From an uncultured Prevotellaceae bacterium (GTDB lineage: Bacteria; Bacteroidota; Bacteroidia; Bacteroidales; Bacteroidaceae), in the NCBI GenBank assembly GCA_900316265.1, contig ONCH01000018.1, positions 1,465 through 65,464 of the forward strand: a stretch of 64,000 bases of DNA, written 5' to 3'. Both the position numbers and the translations under genes were made by a program. Positions within the stretch are counted from its first letter, which is position 1, and each line of letters begins with the position of its first letter. The notes under the pieces are model-generated. The model was not told where the DNA came from, did not search any database, and saw nothing but the letters and a program-made list of their open reading frames with translations. This document shows positions 17,367-25,645 of the stretch, in pieces.

Positions 17367-19277
17367 ATGTACACGAAGGAAGAATTAGAAAAACTTTCTA
17401 TCCCCGAACTGTTGGAGATAGCCAGTGAGCTGGGTGTCAAGGTGTCGCAGAATGACGAGCTGGAAAACGTTATCTATGCCATTCTGGACAAGGCTGCCGA
17501 GAACTCTGCAGCAGGCGTCAGCGAGACGAAGCGCAAGCGCACCCGCATTGCCAAGAAGGATGACAAGGTATATACCGTAACTGGCGCTGAGGGTGAAAAC
17601 CTGGACGCCAAGCCCACCAAGAAGAAAAAGGCTGCGAAGAAGCCTACCATCGATAGTCTGTTTGCAGAGCAGGAAGCTGCTGAGCAGGCCGCTGCTGCTG
17701 AACAGGAAAAAGACCAAGAGCCGGCAGCAGACAACCAAGAAGCAGAAAAGCCCGCTCCCAAGAAGCGTGGTCGCAAGTCGAAGAAGGAACTGGAGGCTGA
17801 GCAGGCTGCAAAAGCTGCTGAAGAACCCGCTGAGGAGCAGGCTACGGACATTCCTGAGGCCGCTAACGCTGAGCCGTCGGAGCCTATTGAGGAGCAGCTC
17901 ATCAGTCAGCTGAAGGAGAAGATGTCACAGAGCAATACGGAGGCACCCATGCAGGAGGCCGCTACCCCCGAAGGTGTCTGGGAGGGTGACCCCGGTGATG
18001 GTACCGACTTCATCCCCGTAGTGGACCTGCCCATCGAGGATCAGGCCGCCATTCCATCGCTCGATATCTTCGACCGCCCCATGTCGCAGCAGCCGTCACA
18101 TAACATCATTGAGAACCGCATTCCTGCTCCTGAGAGCCGTGCTGACCGCTTCGACTTCGAGGAGCTCATCAGCGGTAACGGCGTGCTGGAAATCCTGCAG
18201 GACGGCTACGGATTCCTACGCTCAAGCGACTACAACTATCTGTCGTCACCAGACGATATCTACGTGTCGCCCCAGCAGATTAAGAAGTATTACCTGAAGA
18301 CGGGCGACGTGGTGGACTGCACCGTTCGTCCGCCACACGACAACGAGAAATACTTTGCACTCAGCACGGTGAAGGCCATCAACGGCCGTCAGCCCCACGA
18401 GGTACGCGACCGCGTAAGCTTCGAGCACCTGACACCACTGTTCCCTGAGGAGAAGTTCACACTCTGCAACGACCCTGCCACCACAAACCCCTCGGTGCGC
18501 ATCGTCGACCTCTTCGCACCTATCGGTAAAGGTCAGCGTGCACTCATCGTCGCACAGCCCAAGACCGGTAAGACCATCCTGATGAAGGACATTGCCAATG
18601 CCATTGCCGCCAACCACCCAGAGGCATACATCATGATGCTGCTCATCGACGAGCGTCCTGAGGAGGTAACGGATATGGCGCGCACCGTGAATGCCGAGGT
18701 TATCGCCTCAACATTCGACGAGCCTGCCGACCGTCACGTGAAGATTGCCGGCATCGTGCTGGAGAAGGCTAAGCGCATGGTAGAGTGCGGTCACGACGTG
18801 GTTATCTTCCTGGACTCTATCACTCGTCTTGCTCGTGCCTACAACACCGTCAGCCCTGCTTCTGGTAAGGTGCTCACGGGTGGTGTGGACGCCAACGCCC
18901 TGCAGAAGCCCAAGCGCTTCTTCGGTGCTGCCCGTAACATCGAGGGTGGTGGTTCGTTGACCATCATCGCTACGGCACTGACAGACACCGGCTCTAAGAT
19001 GGATGAGGTGATCTTCGAGGAGTTCAAGGGTACTGGTAACTCTGAGTTGCAGCTCGACCGCATGCTTGCTAACAAGCGCATCTTCCCGGCTGTCAACCTG
19101 GTACAGAGCTCTACTCGTCGCGACGACTTGCTGCAGGATCAGACCACGCTGAACCGCATGTGGATTATGCGTAAGTACATTGCCGAAATGAACCCCATCG
19201 AGGCGATGAACACCGTTCACGACCGTCTGATACAGACGCGCAACAACGAGGAGTTCCTGCTGTCAATGAACGGGTAA
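17367..19277 (+). CDS. rho: Transcription termination factor Rho with long disordered insert
   Basis: A 636-residue hexameric RNA helicase that ends transcripts. A Rho_N helical domain is at residues 1-45, then about 215 residues rich in Lys, Glu, Ala and Pro with no predicted fold, then the cold-shock-like RNA-binding domain (about 263-340, [13 protein letters not shown]), and the RecA-type ATPase (Walker A PKTGKT near 398, [15 protein letters not shown], and [12 protein letters not shown]). E. coli Rho has 419 residues, so the disordered insert explains the length. Bacteroides Rho is reported to phase separate through such a region. It is followed by rsmG. Confidence 0.97.
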   Translation: MYTKEELEKLSIPELLEIASELGVKVSQNDELENVIYAILDKAAENSAAGVSETKRKRTRIAKKDDKVYTVTGAEGENLDAKPTKKKKAAKKPTIDSLFAEQEAAEQAAAAEQEKDQEPAADNQEAEKPAPKKRGRKSKKELEAEQAAKAAEEPAEEQATDIPEAANAEPSEPIEEQLISQLKEKMSQSNTEAPMQEAATPEGVWEGDPGDGTDFIPVVDLPIEDQAAIPSLDIFDRPMSQQPSHNIIENRIPAPESRADRFDFEELISGNGVLEILQDGYGFLRSSDYNYLSSPDDIYVSPQQIKKYYLKTGDVVDCTVRPPHDNEKYFALSTVKAINGRQPHEVRDRVSFEHLTPLFPEEKFTLCNDPATTNPSVRIVDLFAPIGKGQRALIVAQPKTGKTILMKDIANAIAANHPEAYIMMLLIDERPEEVTDMARTVNAEVIASTFDEPADRHVKIAGIVLEKAKRMVECGHDVVIFLDSITRLARAYNTVSPASGKVLTGGVDANALQKPKRFFGAARNIEGGGSLTIIATALTDTGSKMDEVIFEEFKGTGNSELQLDRMLANKRIFPAVNLVQSSTRRDDLLQDQTTLNRMWIMRKYIAEMNPIEAMNTVHDRLIQTRNNEEFLLSMNG

Positions 19278-19324
19278 TTTCGTAATAACGGAATAACGTT
19301 ATAACGATAAAACGTAATAACGAC
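19278..19324 (+). repeat. CGTAATAACG spacer repeat between rho and rsmG
   Basis: The 47-base spacer is made of ATAACG units; the 10-mer CGTAATAACG occurs exactly at 19281-19290 and 19313-19322. The same 10-mer occurs twice in the spacer upstream of yebC (48381-48414), in the same orientation relative to the downstream gene. Confidence 0.8.
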
Positions 19325-19912
19325 ATGGAACAAATCCTGAAATATTTCCCCAACCTCAGCGTCGAGCAACAGCAACAATTTGCTGCGCTCGACGCTTTGT
19401 ATCGTGACTGGAACGCGAAGATTAACGTCATCTCGCGCAAGGACATCGACAACCTCTACGAGCACCACGTGCTGCACTCGCTGGCCATTGCCAAGATGCT
19501 GCCCTTCAAGGGCGGTTTCCCAGGCGTTCCACTCGCCATTCTGTTTCCTGAGTGCGACTTCAAGCTCATCGACGGTACGGGCAAGAAAATTCGCGTGGCG
19601 CAGGAGGTGTGCAATGCCATCGGACTGAAGAACTGCCATCCGGAACATCTGCGTGGCGAGGAGGAGAAAGGTAAGTACGACTTCATCGTGAGCCGTGCCG
19701 TGATGCCCCTACCCGACCTGGCGAAGATAGTACGCAAAAATATAGCCAAAGAGCAGCGCAACGCACTGCCCAATGGCATACTCTGTCTGAAGGGCGGCGA
19801 TCTGCAGGCTGAGCTGCAGCCCTACCGTCGCATCGTGGACTCGATGGAACTGACCCAGTGGTTCTCGGAAGACTGGTTCAAGGAGAAATACGTGGTCTAT
19901 CTGCCCCTCTAA
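19325..19912 (+). CDS. rsmG: 16S rRNA m7G527 methyltransferase RsmG, lacking SAM motif I
   Basis: A 195-residue RsmG (GidB) homologue: KINVISRKDIDNLYEHHVLHS and GGFPGVPLAILFPE match the family, as do DGTGKKIRVAQEV and FIVSRAVMPLPDL. The enzyme methylates N7 of G527 in 16S rRNA. Between Lys62 and Gly63 the segment that normally carries the glycine-rich SAM-binding motif I (in E. coli around RFIDVGTGPG) is missing, about 11-12 residues, and the length falls short by a similar amount. The frame is kept. It is therefore likely inactive as a methyltransferase, unless the assembly is wrong. It is probably co-transcribed with rho. Confidence 0.88.
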   Translation: MEQILKYFPNLSVEQQQQFAALDALYRDWNAKINVISRKDIDNLYEHHVLHSLAIAKMLPFKGGFPGVPLAILFPECDFKLIDGTGKKIRVAQEVCNAIGLKNCHPEHLRGEEEKGKYDFIVSRAVMPLPDLAKIVRKNIAKEQRNALPNGILCLKGGDLQAELQPYRRIVDSMELTQWFSEDWFKEKYVVYLPL

Positions 19913-19940
19913 AAGGCCGACAGACCACGCAAGAAGTCGC

Positions 19941-20648
19941 TTAGATGAGCGAGAAGGCAACATCCATCATGTGGGTGAAATTGTTCTGACGCTCCTCAGC
20001 GGTGGTTTCCTCGCCTGTGAGGATATGGTCAGAGATGGTGCAGATGCCCAAGGCACGATTGCCTGAGCGGGCAGCATTCATATAGAGCGCAGCAATCTCC
20101 ATCTCGACAGCCAGCACACCCATGTTAATCCACTTGTCGGTATGCGGGTTCTCGTGATAGAACATAGACGACGAAAGGACGTTGCCCACCTTGTAGTGGT
20201 AGCCGAATTTCTCGCACGACTCAGCAGCAGCACGCACCAGGTCGAAGCTGGCGATAGGTGCAAACTGACCAGGCAGTTCATACTGAGCAGCATAGTTGCT
20301 GTTGGTGCAAGCACCCATAGCGATGGCCAAATCACCAATATGCAGGTCGCTGTTGATAGAACCGGCAGATCCCACACGGATGATGGTCTTCACACCGTAG
20401 AAGTTGTAAAGCTCATAGGTATAGATACCGATAGAAGCCATTCCCATACCGTGACCCATCACGCTGACGCGCTTGCCTTTATAAGTTCCTGTGTAGCCTA
20501 ACATGCCACGAACCTCGTTGAAGCAAATGGGATTGTCGAGAAACTTCTCAGCCATGAGTTTCACACGCAGCGGGTCGCCCGCCATGATAACAGTCTCGGC
20601 AATGTCACCGTACTGAGCCCCAATGTGGGGAGTAGGAGTATTTTTCAT
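19941..20648 (-). CDS. deoD: Purine nucleoside phosphorylase (DeoD type)
   Basis: A 235-residue hexameric enzyme that splits purine (deoxy)nucleosides with phosphate for salvage. MTPHIGA-like start (HIGAQYGDIAETVIMAGDPLR), the phosphate/ribose-binding RVGSAGSI and the late AVEMEIAALYM and ISDHI motifs are those of DeoD. The catalytic Asp is in SDH. Length is normal. It is convergent with rsmG, with a 28-base gap, and has its own promoter. Confidence 0.96.
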   Translation of the reverse strand: MKNTPTPHIGAQYGDIAETVIMAGDPLRVKLMAEKFLDNPICFNEVRGMLGYTGTYKGKRVSVMGHGMGMASIGIYTYELYNFYGVKTIIRVGSAGSINSDLHIGDLAIAMGACTNSNYAAQYELPGQFAPIASFDLVRAAAESCEKFGYHYKVGNVLSSSMFYHENPHTDKWINMGVLAVEMEIAALYMNAARSGNRALGICTISDHILTGEETTAEERQNNFTHMMDVAFSLI

Positions 20649-20683
20649 AAGCTTTATATTGAATTAGTTAACAACTGATGTTG

Positions 20684-20715
20684 CAAAGATAGCAAATTCT
20701 TTTATAATAAACAAG
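20684..20715 (-). promoter_or_regulatory. deoD promoter
   Basis: On the minus strand CTTG (20715-20712), 20 bases, TATCTTTG (20691-20684), about 36 bases before the start codon. Confidence 0.75.
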
Positions 20716-20736
20716 AAACTTAAAAAAAATATTACG

Positions 20737-21456
20737 ATGACGAAGAAACAACGCTACGAGATAATCCTCAGCTACTTCCGCCAGGAGATGCCTGAGGCCG
20801 ATACAGAACTGGAATTTGGCAGCATCTTCCAGCTGCTGGTGGCTGTGGTGCTGAGTGCACAATGCACGGACAAGCGCATCAATCAAGTGACGCCAGAACT
20901 GTTTCGCCAGTATCCTGACGCCAAGGCAATGGCACAGGCAGAAGTCGATGAAGTGGTGGAGTACATCAAGAGCGTTTCCTACCCCAACTCCAAAGCGGAA
21001 CACTTGGTGAAGCTGGCACGCATGCTCGTGGAGCGCCACAACGGCGAGGTGCCTGCCGACATGAACCAGCTGCTGGACTTGCCTGGCGTAGGTCGCAAGA
21101 CGGCCAATGTCATTCAATCGGTAGCCTTTGGCAAGTCAACAATGGCTGTCGATACGCACGTCTTCCGCGTGAGTCATCGCTTAGGACTGGTTTCTGCGAA
21201 GGCCGACAACCCACTGAAGGTGGAACGGGAACTGGTAAAAAATATACCCGTGGAGGATATTCCACGGGCACATCATTGGTTATTGCTTCACGGACGCTAC
21301 GTCTGTACGGCACGCCGTCCTCATTGTGAACGCTGCGGGCTTAGCGCTGTTTGCCCTGCGGCCAGCCATTCTTCTTACCATGCTGCCAACCGTTCTGCCA
21401 GCCATGCTGCCAACCTTTCATCATCTGGCGATGGAAGCGGTTCTCAGCCTGCATAA
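20737..21456 (+). CDS. nth: Endonuclease III (DNA glycosylase/AP lyase)
   Basis: A 239-residue base-excision repair enzyme that removes oxidised pyrimidines. The helix-hairpin-helix LPGVGRKTANVI includes the catalytic Lys, VDTHVFRVS holds the catalytic Asp, and C-X6-C-X2-C-X5-C near residues 190-206 binds a [4Fe-4S] cluster. E. coli Nth has 211 residues. Here about 31 low-complexity residues (rich in Ser, His, Ala) follow the cluster and are encoded opposite the repeat-rich tail of the convergent gene at 21341-21841. The core enzyme is intact; the tail is probably dispensable. Confidence 0.95.
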   Translation: MTKKQRYEIILSYFRQEMPEADTELEFGSIFQLLVAVVLSAQCTDKRINQVTPELFRQYPDAKAMAQAEVDEVVEYIKSVSYPNSKAEHLVKLARMLVERHNGEVPADMNQLLDLPGVGRKTANVIQSVAFGKSTMAVDTHVFRVSHRLGLVSAKADNPLKVERELVKNIPVEDIPRAHHWLLLHGRYVCTARRPHCERCGLSAVCPAASHSSYHAANRSASHAANLSSSGDGSGSQPA

Positions 21457-21841
21457 TCTCATAGACCTTCGAGGCTGACACGAGCTTGATCATCTTCTTG
21501 TGGTAGTCAACATCCAGCTGACGCAGCTCCAGATTCAGCTTGTCATACTCGATAATGGCCTGCTTGCATGCTTCATCGCCCACGGGCTTGTTCATACCAA
21601 ACTTGCGCATCTTGTCGTAGATGACACGCTGCTTCTCACGCAACTCACAGAACACAGGATATACCTTATCGGCCTCCTTGGTCGTGAGCGAAGCCTCCTT
21701 AATAATATAGGCTTTCAGGTCTGCCTCGAACTTCTCTGGCGAGAAGCGCTTATCCTGAGCGTTCACCATCAATGTCATGATCAGCAACAGGCTGATAGTC
21801 ACAATCCTTTTCATCTCGTTTAGTTTTCTTTTTTCGTTCAT
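21341..21841 (-). CDS. Periplasmic Spy/CpxP-like protein with WQHG-repeat tail
   Basis: A secreted protein of 166 residues (or 157 if the ATG at 21814 is used, which gives the cleaner signal MKRIVTISLLLIMTLMVNAQ). The upstream ATG overlaps the preceding stop (TAATG), which favours coupled translation from 21841. The mature part is helical and charged, like the LTxxQ-type periplasmic chaperones and metal-sensor proteins, though the motif itself is not clear. The tail has GWQH/GWQN repeats rich in Trp, His and Gly. It closes a sigma/anti-sigma operon, so it may be a target or sensor for it. It overlaps nth tail-to-tail by 116 bases. Confidence 0.7.
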   Translation of the reverse strand: MNEKRKLNEMKRIVTISLLLIMTLMVNAQDKRFSPEKFEADLKAYIIKEASLTTKEADKVYPVFCELREKQRVIYDKMRKFGMNKPVGDEACKQAIIEYDKLNLELRQLDVDYHKKMIKLVSASKVYEIMQAENRFHRQMMKGWQHGWQNGWQHGKKNGWPQGKQR

Positions 21842-22194
21842 TACTCCTCTGCCAGCAACTGGTAGATATCCATATTGTCTAGCATGGCATAGTCTGCAGC
21901 CTCATCGATATACGATTCCGTGACGGCCACCTGTTGTTGGCTATCGTCAACTGTGTGGAAATGGAAGGAGAAGGCTGTGACGACCAAGGCTGCCACACAG
22001 GCAGCAGCATAAAACCAGTGGCGAATGGGCATAGACACCTTCTTGGCCACAGGCTTGCTCTCCACGGGTTGACGGTCGGGCAACTGAGCCATGATATTTG
22101 CCGTAAACTGGTCGAAATACCCTTCTGGTGTACGGAAGGGATTCTCCTGCCCTACTCTTTCCTTGAGGTACTTTTCTTCGTTAGTCATTGACAT
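21841..22194 (-). CDS. Putative anti-sigma factor (single-pass)
   Basis: A 117-residue protein with a short cytoplasmic N-terminus (ENPFRTPEGYFDQFTANIMAQLP), one membrane helix at about residues 60-78, and a periplasmic tail of about 38 acidic residues. I do not see a zinc anti-sigma motif. The assignment rests on position: it follows the ECF sigma gene by 45 bases and is coupled to the periplasmic Spy-like gene, and the FRTPEGYFDQ-type start is often seen in Bacteroidetes proteins beside ECF sigma genes. Confidence 0.6.
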   Translation of the reverse strand: MSMTNEEKYLKERVGQENPFRTPEGYFDQFTANIMAQLPDRQPVESKPVAKKVSMPIRHWFYAAACVAALVVTAFSFHFHTVDDSQQQVAVTESYIDEAADYAMLDNMDIYQLLAEE

Positions 22195-22239
22195 ACTCCT
22201 TATTAATTTATTTATATGACGTTTCTAAATGTTGAAAGT

Positions 22240-22791
22240 TTAATCACGTAACTTAAAAAATTCTGAAATCTTTTTCACCGCGATATGATACGATGCTTTC
22301 AGTGCTCCTTCAGAGGTGTCGAGCAGCTTGCTGATGTCGCTGTATTTCATGTCGTCGAAGTAACGCAGATTGAACACCGTGCGCTGTACGTCGGGCAACT
22401 GTGCGATAGCTTCCTGCAGGAGTGCCTGCGTGTCGTCGCCATCGAAGTAACGGTCGGCCATCAGCGTCTGCGAGATGCTCTGACTCTGGTCGTCAGCACT
22501 CACCACCAGCTGGTTCTTCTGACGGCGCAGGAAGTCCAGACTCTCGTTAACGGCAATGCGATAGAGCCACGTGGAAATCTTTGCATCGTGGTGGAAGTCA
22601 TCCAGATGCGACCACGCTTTCAGGAACACGTTCTGCATGACGTCGTTGGCATCCTCATGACTGAGCACCATACGGCGCACCTGCCAGTAGAGCTGTTCGC
22701 TATACTCGCGCACCAACCGTTCGAAGGCCCTACGCTGGGTCTTGGGGTCAGTCAGTTGTTGCATCAGCAACTGTTCGTCGTCTTTCGTCAT
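22240..22791 (-). CDS. ECF-type RNA polymerase sigma factor
   Basis: A 183-residue sigma-70 family protein with region 2 (RRMVLSHEDANDVMQNVFLKAW) and region 4 (AIAQLPDVQRTVFNLRYFDDMKYSDISKLLDTS) joined by a short linker, and no regions 1 or 3. It directs polymerase to a small stress regulon. Its ATG overlaps the stop of the upstream L,D-transpeptidase gene by four bases, so the wall enzyme and the sigma factor are co-expressed. The downstream anti-sigma candidate and Spy-like protein suggest envelope-stress sensing. Confidence 0.93.
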   Translation of the reverse strand: MTKDDEQLLMQQLTDPKTQRRAFERLVREYSEQLYWQVRRMVLSHEDANDVMQNVFLKAWSHLDDFHHDAKISTWLYRIAVNESLDFLRRQKNQLVVSADDQSQSISQTLMADRYFDGDDTQALLQEAIAQLPDVQRTVFNLRYFDDMKYSDISKLLDTSEGALKASYHIAVKKISEFFKLRD

Positions 22792-24386
22792 AGCAGGTAT
22801 GGTTTCAGATGCTGCAAGACTACCTTATCGTAACCATAGATATCGGGCCACGTCTGCAGGGCGCCGTTCTCGTCTGGCCACAAGGTAAAATATATAATAT
22901 AAAGAGGTACGTGAGGCTTGACAGGTACGTAACCTATCAGCTTGTGATCGTCCTCGTCTTGATGGGTACGCAGATACTGGCGTCCACGATCGGTTTCAGC
23001 ACGCAGTCCCATAGAGATACGGATGCGGTCGAGCAACCACTCGTCGGGCTGGTCGAGCACGTAGTTCGCCAACTCAAAGGGGCGCTCCACACGGACACAG
23101 CCGTGGGAAATGGAACGTGAGTCGCGCTTAAAGACTGAAGGCGACGACGTGTAATGCAAGAAGACGGAGAACTTGTTCTTGAAGCGGAATACGATGCGGC
23201 CCAGCGAGTTGTCGTCGCCACTCTTCTGTGCTACACGATATTTACCACTGAGCAGCATACTGCGCGTAACTTCGCCAATCTCCATCTGCTTATTGGTTAC
23301 GCGCTCATAGATGCTGTAATTGTTGCGGGCAAAGTAGGCACTGTCGCCAACGTGACGCACCACATCCTTCTCCAAAATGCTTTGGGGAATAATCCATTGC
23401 GGATTGACTTCCATCCACTCCACCTCACTGGTCAACAGAGGGGTCTTTGTCTTCCAGGCACCACAGACAACACGCATGTGGAGCAGACTGTCGTCGCCAT
23501 AGGCATAGAGATGGTAGGCAGGAAGATTGACGATAATATGCTTGCCCGTCTCTGGTATAGGATGGTGCAGACGCCAGCGCGTGCGCTCCATATTGCAAAT
23601 GATGCGCTGTCGCTGTTCGTCGGTAGCAGCATCCTTCAGCATGTTCTTCAACCGGTGGTAGAACTTATTCTGTGGTTCAATAGTATTCAGATACTGGGCA
23701 ATGCTGTCGTGCTGAATCTTGCTGAAGACAGAGAGATGATAGTCGGCAGGCACCTGTTCCATATCGACGTCGAAGAGACCACGATAGCGGACGATATTGC
23801 GGGAAGTCTCCGTCTTTTCTTCCTCATCCAGATGGTTGAAGATGCGCGAGGGATTGATAAAGCCGTAACGATAGCCATAGGCATAGCGCAAACAAGCTTT
23901 AGTGAGGTGATAGTCCAAACGGGCAGCAACATGATTGATGTCGCCGTTACCCTCCGTAAACTGCAACTGGCGCAGCAGCTGCATATCACGTTCAATGTCG
24001 TCAACAAAAAAAGCCTGTTCAGAGAAACCGATATCGCCCACTTGATGCAGATGGGCTAACAACGAGTCGGCACGGCAGTCAACGCCTGCCCTGTCAACCC
24101 ACAACAGCTGGACATTGGGCTGTTCATAGTAGTCGCGCACCTGGCGGTCAGACGCTGTGACGGTACCTTCCTTCTGGGCTGTTTCACGTACTAACTGGGC
24201 TATTTGCTGGAAGTCAAAAACAAACGTAGGCGCCTTCATATCAGAAAACGCCTCCATTGTTATTTCCTTGTTCTTAAAATTATAATCCTTACTACAGCCC
24301 GTTAGAAGAAAGGCTGCGAAGGTGAGTAGTCCGATTAGCGAACAGAAACCTTTCTGACTACCTTTCCGATTTTTAAGATATAGCAA
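22788..24386 (-). CDS. L,D-transpeptidase lipoprotein (YcbB-like)
   Basis: A 532-residue envelope enzyme. The lipoprotein signal ends LLTGC (Cys near residue 31). A long N-terminal scaffold precedes the YkuD catalytic domain, whose SHGCVRVE motif gives His428 and Cys430 as the likely catalytic pair. Such enzymes make 3-3 cross-links in peptidoglycan or attach proteins to it. The start lies 52 bases inside the preceding small secreted-protein gene, and its stop overlaps the sigma factor start, so the three genes form one transcript from 24670-24701. Confidence 0.9.
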   Translation of the reverse strand: MLYLKNRKGSQKGFCSLIGLLTFAAFLLTGCSKDYNFKNKEITMEAFSDMKAPTFVFDFQQIAQLVRETAQKEGTVTASDRQVRDYYEQPNVQLLWVDRAGVDCRADSLLAHLHQVGDIGFSEQAFFVDDIERDMQLLRQLQFTEGNGDINHVAARLDYHLTKACLRYAYGYRYGFINPSRIFNHLDEEEKTETSRNIVRYRGLFDVDMEQVPADYHLSVFSKIQHDSIAQYLNTIEPQNKFYHRLKNMLKDAATDEQRQRIICNMERTRWRLHHPIPETGKHIIVNLPAYHLYAYGDDSLLHMRVVCGAWKTKTPLLTSEVEWMEVNPQWIIPQSILEKDVVRHVGDSAYFARNNYSIYERVTNKQMEIGEVTRSMLLSGKYRVAQKSGDDNSLGRIVFRFKNKFSVFLHYTSSPSVFKRDSRSISHGCVRVERPFELANYVLDQPDEWLLDRIRISMGLRAETDRGRQYLRTHQDEDDHKLIGYVPVKPHVPLYIIYFTLWPDENGALQTWPDIYGYDKVVLQHLKPYLL

Positions 24387-24646
24387 CCTTTTGGTACATT
24401 TAGTTCAATCTTCTGAGCGGGGGTTTCTACCTTCACTGCCATTACACGGCGACCTGTCAGAGAAACAACTTCCAAGGTCTGTCCCTGTCCGCCTGTTACG
24501 GTAACGGTCTGGCCATTAACAGTAATCGTGATATCCTCGTCTACAAATTCCTCTATGCCTGGAGCCACAGGAATAGCTGCCACCAAAGAAGGCACAGCAA
24601 GCATCAGTGTGAGAGACATAGAAAATATAAGTAATGATTTTTTCAT
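24335..24646 (-). CDS. Tiny secreted protein made mostly of a T9SS CTD-like domain
   Basis: A 103-residue protein: signal peptide MKKSLLIFSMSLTLMLAVPS, about 25 linker residues, then a segment (LEVVSLTGRRVMAVKVETP to GCYILKIGKVVRKVSVR) that closely resembles a type A type IX sorting domain, with its LTGR and GxYIxKIG..VxKVxVR landmarks. No cargo domain is present. I start it at 24646, where the signal begins, rather than the ATG 25 codons upstream, which would precede the transcript start. It begins the transpeptidase/sigma operon and overlaps the next gene by 52 bases. Confidence 0.7.
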   Translation of the reverse strand: MKKSLLIFSMSLTLMLAVPSLVAAIPVAPGIEEFVDEDITITVNGQTVTVTGGQGQTLEVVSLTGRRVMAVKVETPAQKIELNVPKGCYILKIGKVVRKVSVR

Positions 24647-24669
24647 ACGCAATAATCGATTATTTGGTG

Positions 24670-24701
24670 CAAAGATAAGAATTATCTCTGTTAAATCCAA
24701 A
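24670..24701 (-). promoter_or_regulatory. Promoter of the CTD-protein/transpeptidase/sigma operon
   Basis: On the minus strand TTTG (24701-24698), exactly 20 bases, TATCTTTG (24677-24670). A full consensus match, 24 bases before the ATG. Confidence 0.85.
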
Positions 24702-24723
24702 TTTTTAGGTAAAAAAATCACTC

Positions 24724-25638
24724 TCAGACGTCAAAAACATCCATTTCGTTAGTCAGACGGCTGTTTTCGAACACTTCACGCGCCTCGTTGAGCAATATTT
24801 CCTCACGTTCATAGCGCGACGAATAGTGGCCTAACAGCAACTGTCCGACACCAGCCTGACGGGCTACCAATGCAGCCTGACGGGCTGTCGAATGATTGTA
24901 TTTCTGAGCCATCAGCAGGTTGTCTTCACCGTAGGTACTCTCATGGTAGAGTGTATTCACGCCTTGCAGACATTCTGCGAGCGCAGGCATATAACGGGTA
25001 TCACTCACATAGGCATAGCTACGGGGAGCATCAGCAGGCTCCACCAGTCGTTCGTGGGCAATCTCCTCCCCTTCTTCCGTAGTCCATCCGGCACCAGCCT
25101 TGATGTTATTGAACTGACTGACAGGAACACCATAGAAGTCTGCCACATCACGACGAATATGTGGCAATGACGGTTTTTCACGGAACAGATAGCCGCAGCA
25201 ATGCACACGATGCTCCAAAGGTAGCGTTTCCACAGTCAATGAACGGTCATCGTAGATAACCTGCTGCTTGGTGGTATCTACAGGGATAAACTCCACCTCA
25301 TAGTCTAAATCACGGCAGAAGAAGTCCATCTGTCGTTGCAGGATGTCAGCAAGTTCCGCAGGAGCATAAACCGTCAACTTAGCAGTACGTCCCAACAGAC
25401 CGAAGGTGCTTAACATACCGATAAGCCCAAAACAGTGGTCTCCATGCAGATGGCTGATAAAGACCGCACTAATCTTGGTAAAACGCAGGCGTGAGCGACG
25501 TAACTGTATCTGCGTACCCTCGCCACAATCGACGAGGAATAGCTTGCCACGCACTTCCACCACCTGTGCCGAGGGGAAATGCTTCAGCGTTGGCAGGGCA
25601 CTACCACAGCCTAATATGTGTACTCTGAACGGTTCCAA
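24724..25638 (-). CDS. rnz: Ribonuclease Z
   Basis: A 304-residue metallo-beta-lactamase-fold endonuclease that matures tRNA 3' ends. SHLHGDHCFGL is the zinc-binding HxHxDH motif; YVSDTRY and HESTYGEDN contain further ligands and HSTARQAA is the late RNase Z motif. Length is normal. tRNAs in this window do not encode CCA, so the enzyme is needed to trim them. It starts 7 bases after the upstream lipoprotein gene and ends before the promoter of the sigma operon. Confidence 0.95.
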   Translation of the reverse strand: MEPFRVHILGCGSALPTLKHFPSAQVVEVRGKLFLVDCGEGTQIQLRRSRLRFTKISAVFISHLHGDHCFGLIGMLSTFGLLGRTAKLTVYAPAELADILQRQMDFFCRDLDYEVEFIPVDTTKQQVIYDDRSLTVETLPLEHRVHCCGYLFREKPSLPHIRRDVADFYGVPVSQFNNIKAGAGWTTEEGEEIAHERLVEPADAPRSYAYVSDTRYMPALAECLQGVNTLYHESTYGEDNLLMAQKYNHSTARQAALVARQAGVGQLLLGHYSSRYEREEILLNEAREVFENSRLTNEMDVFDV

Positions 25639-25645
25639 CAGCTCG

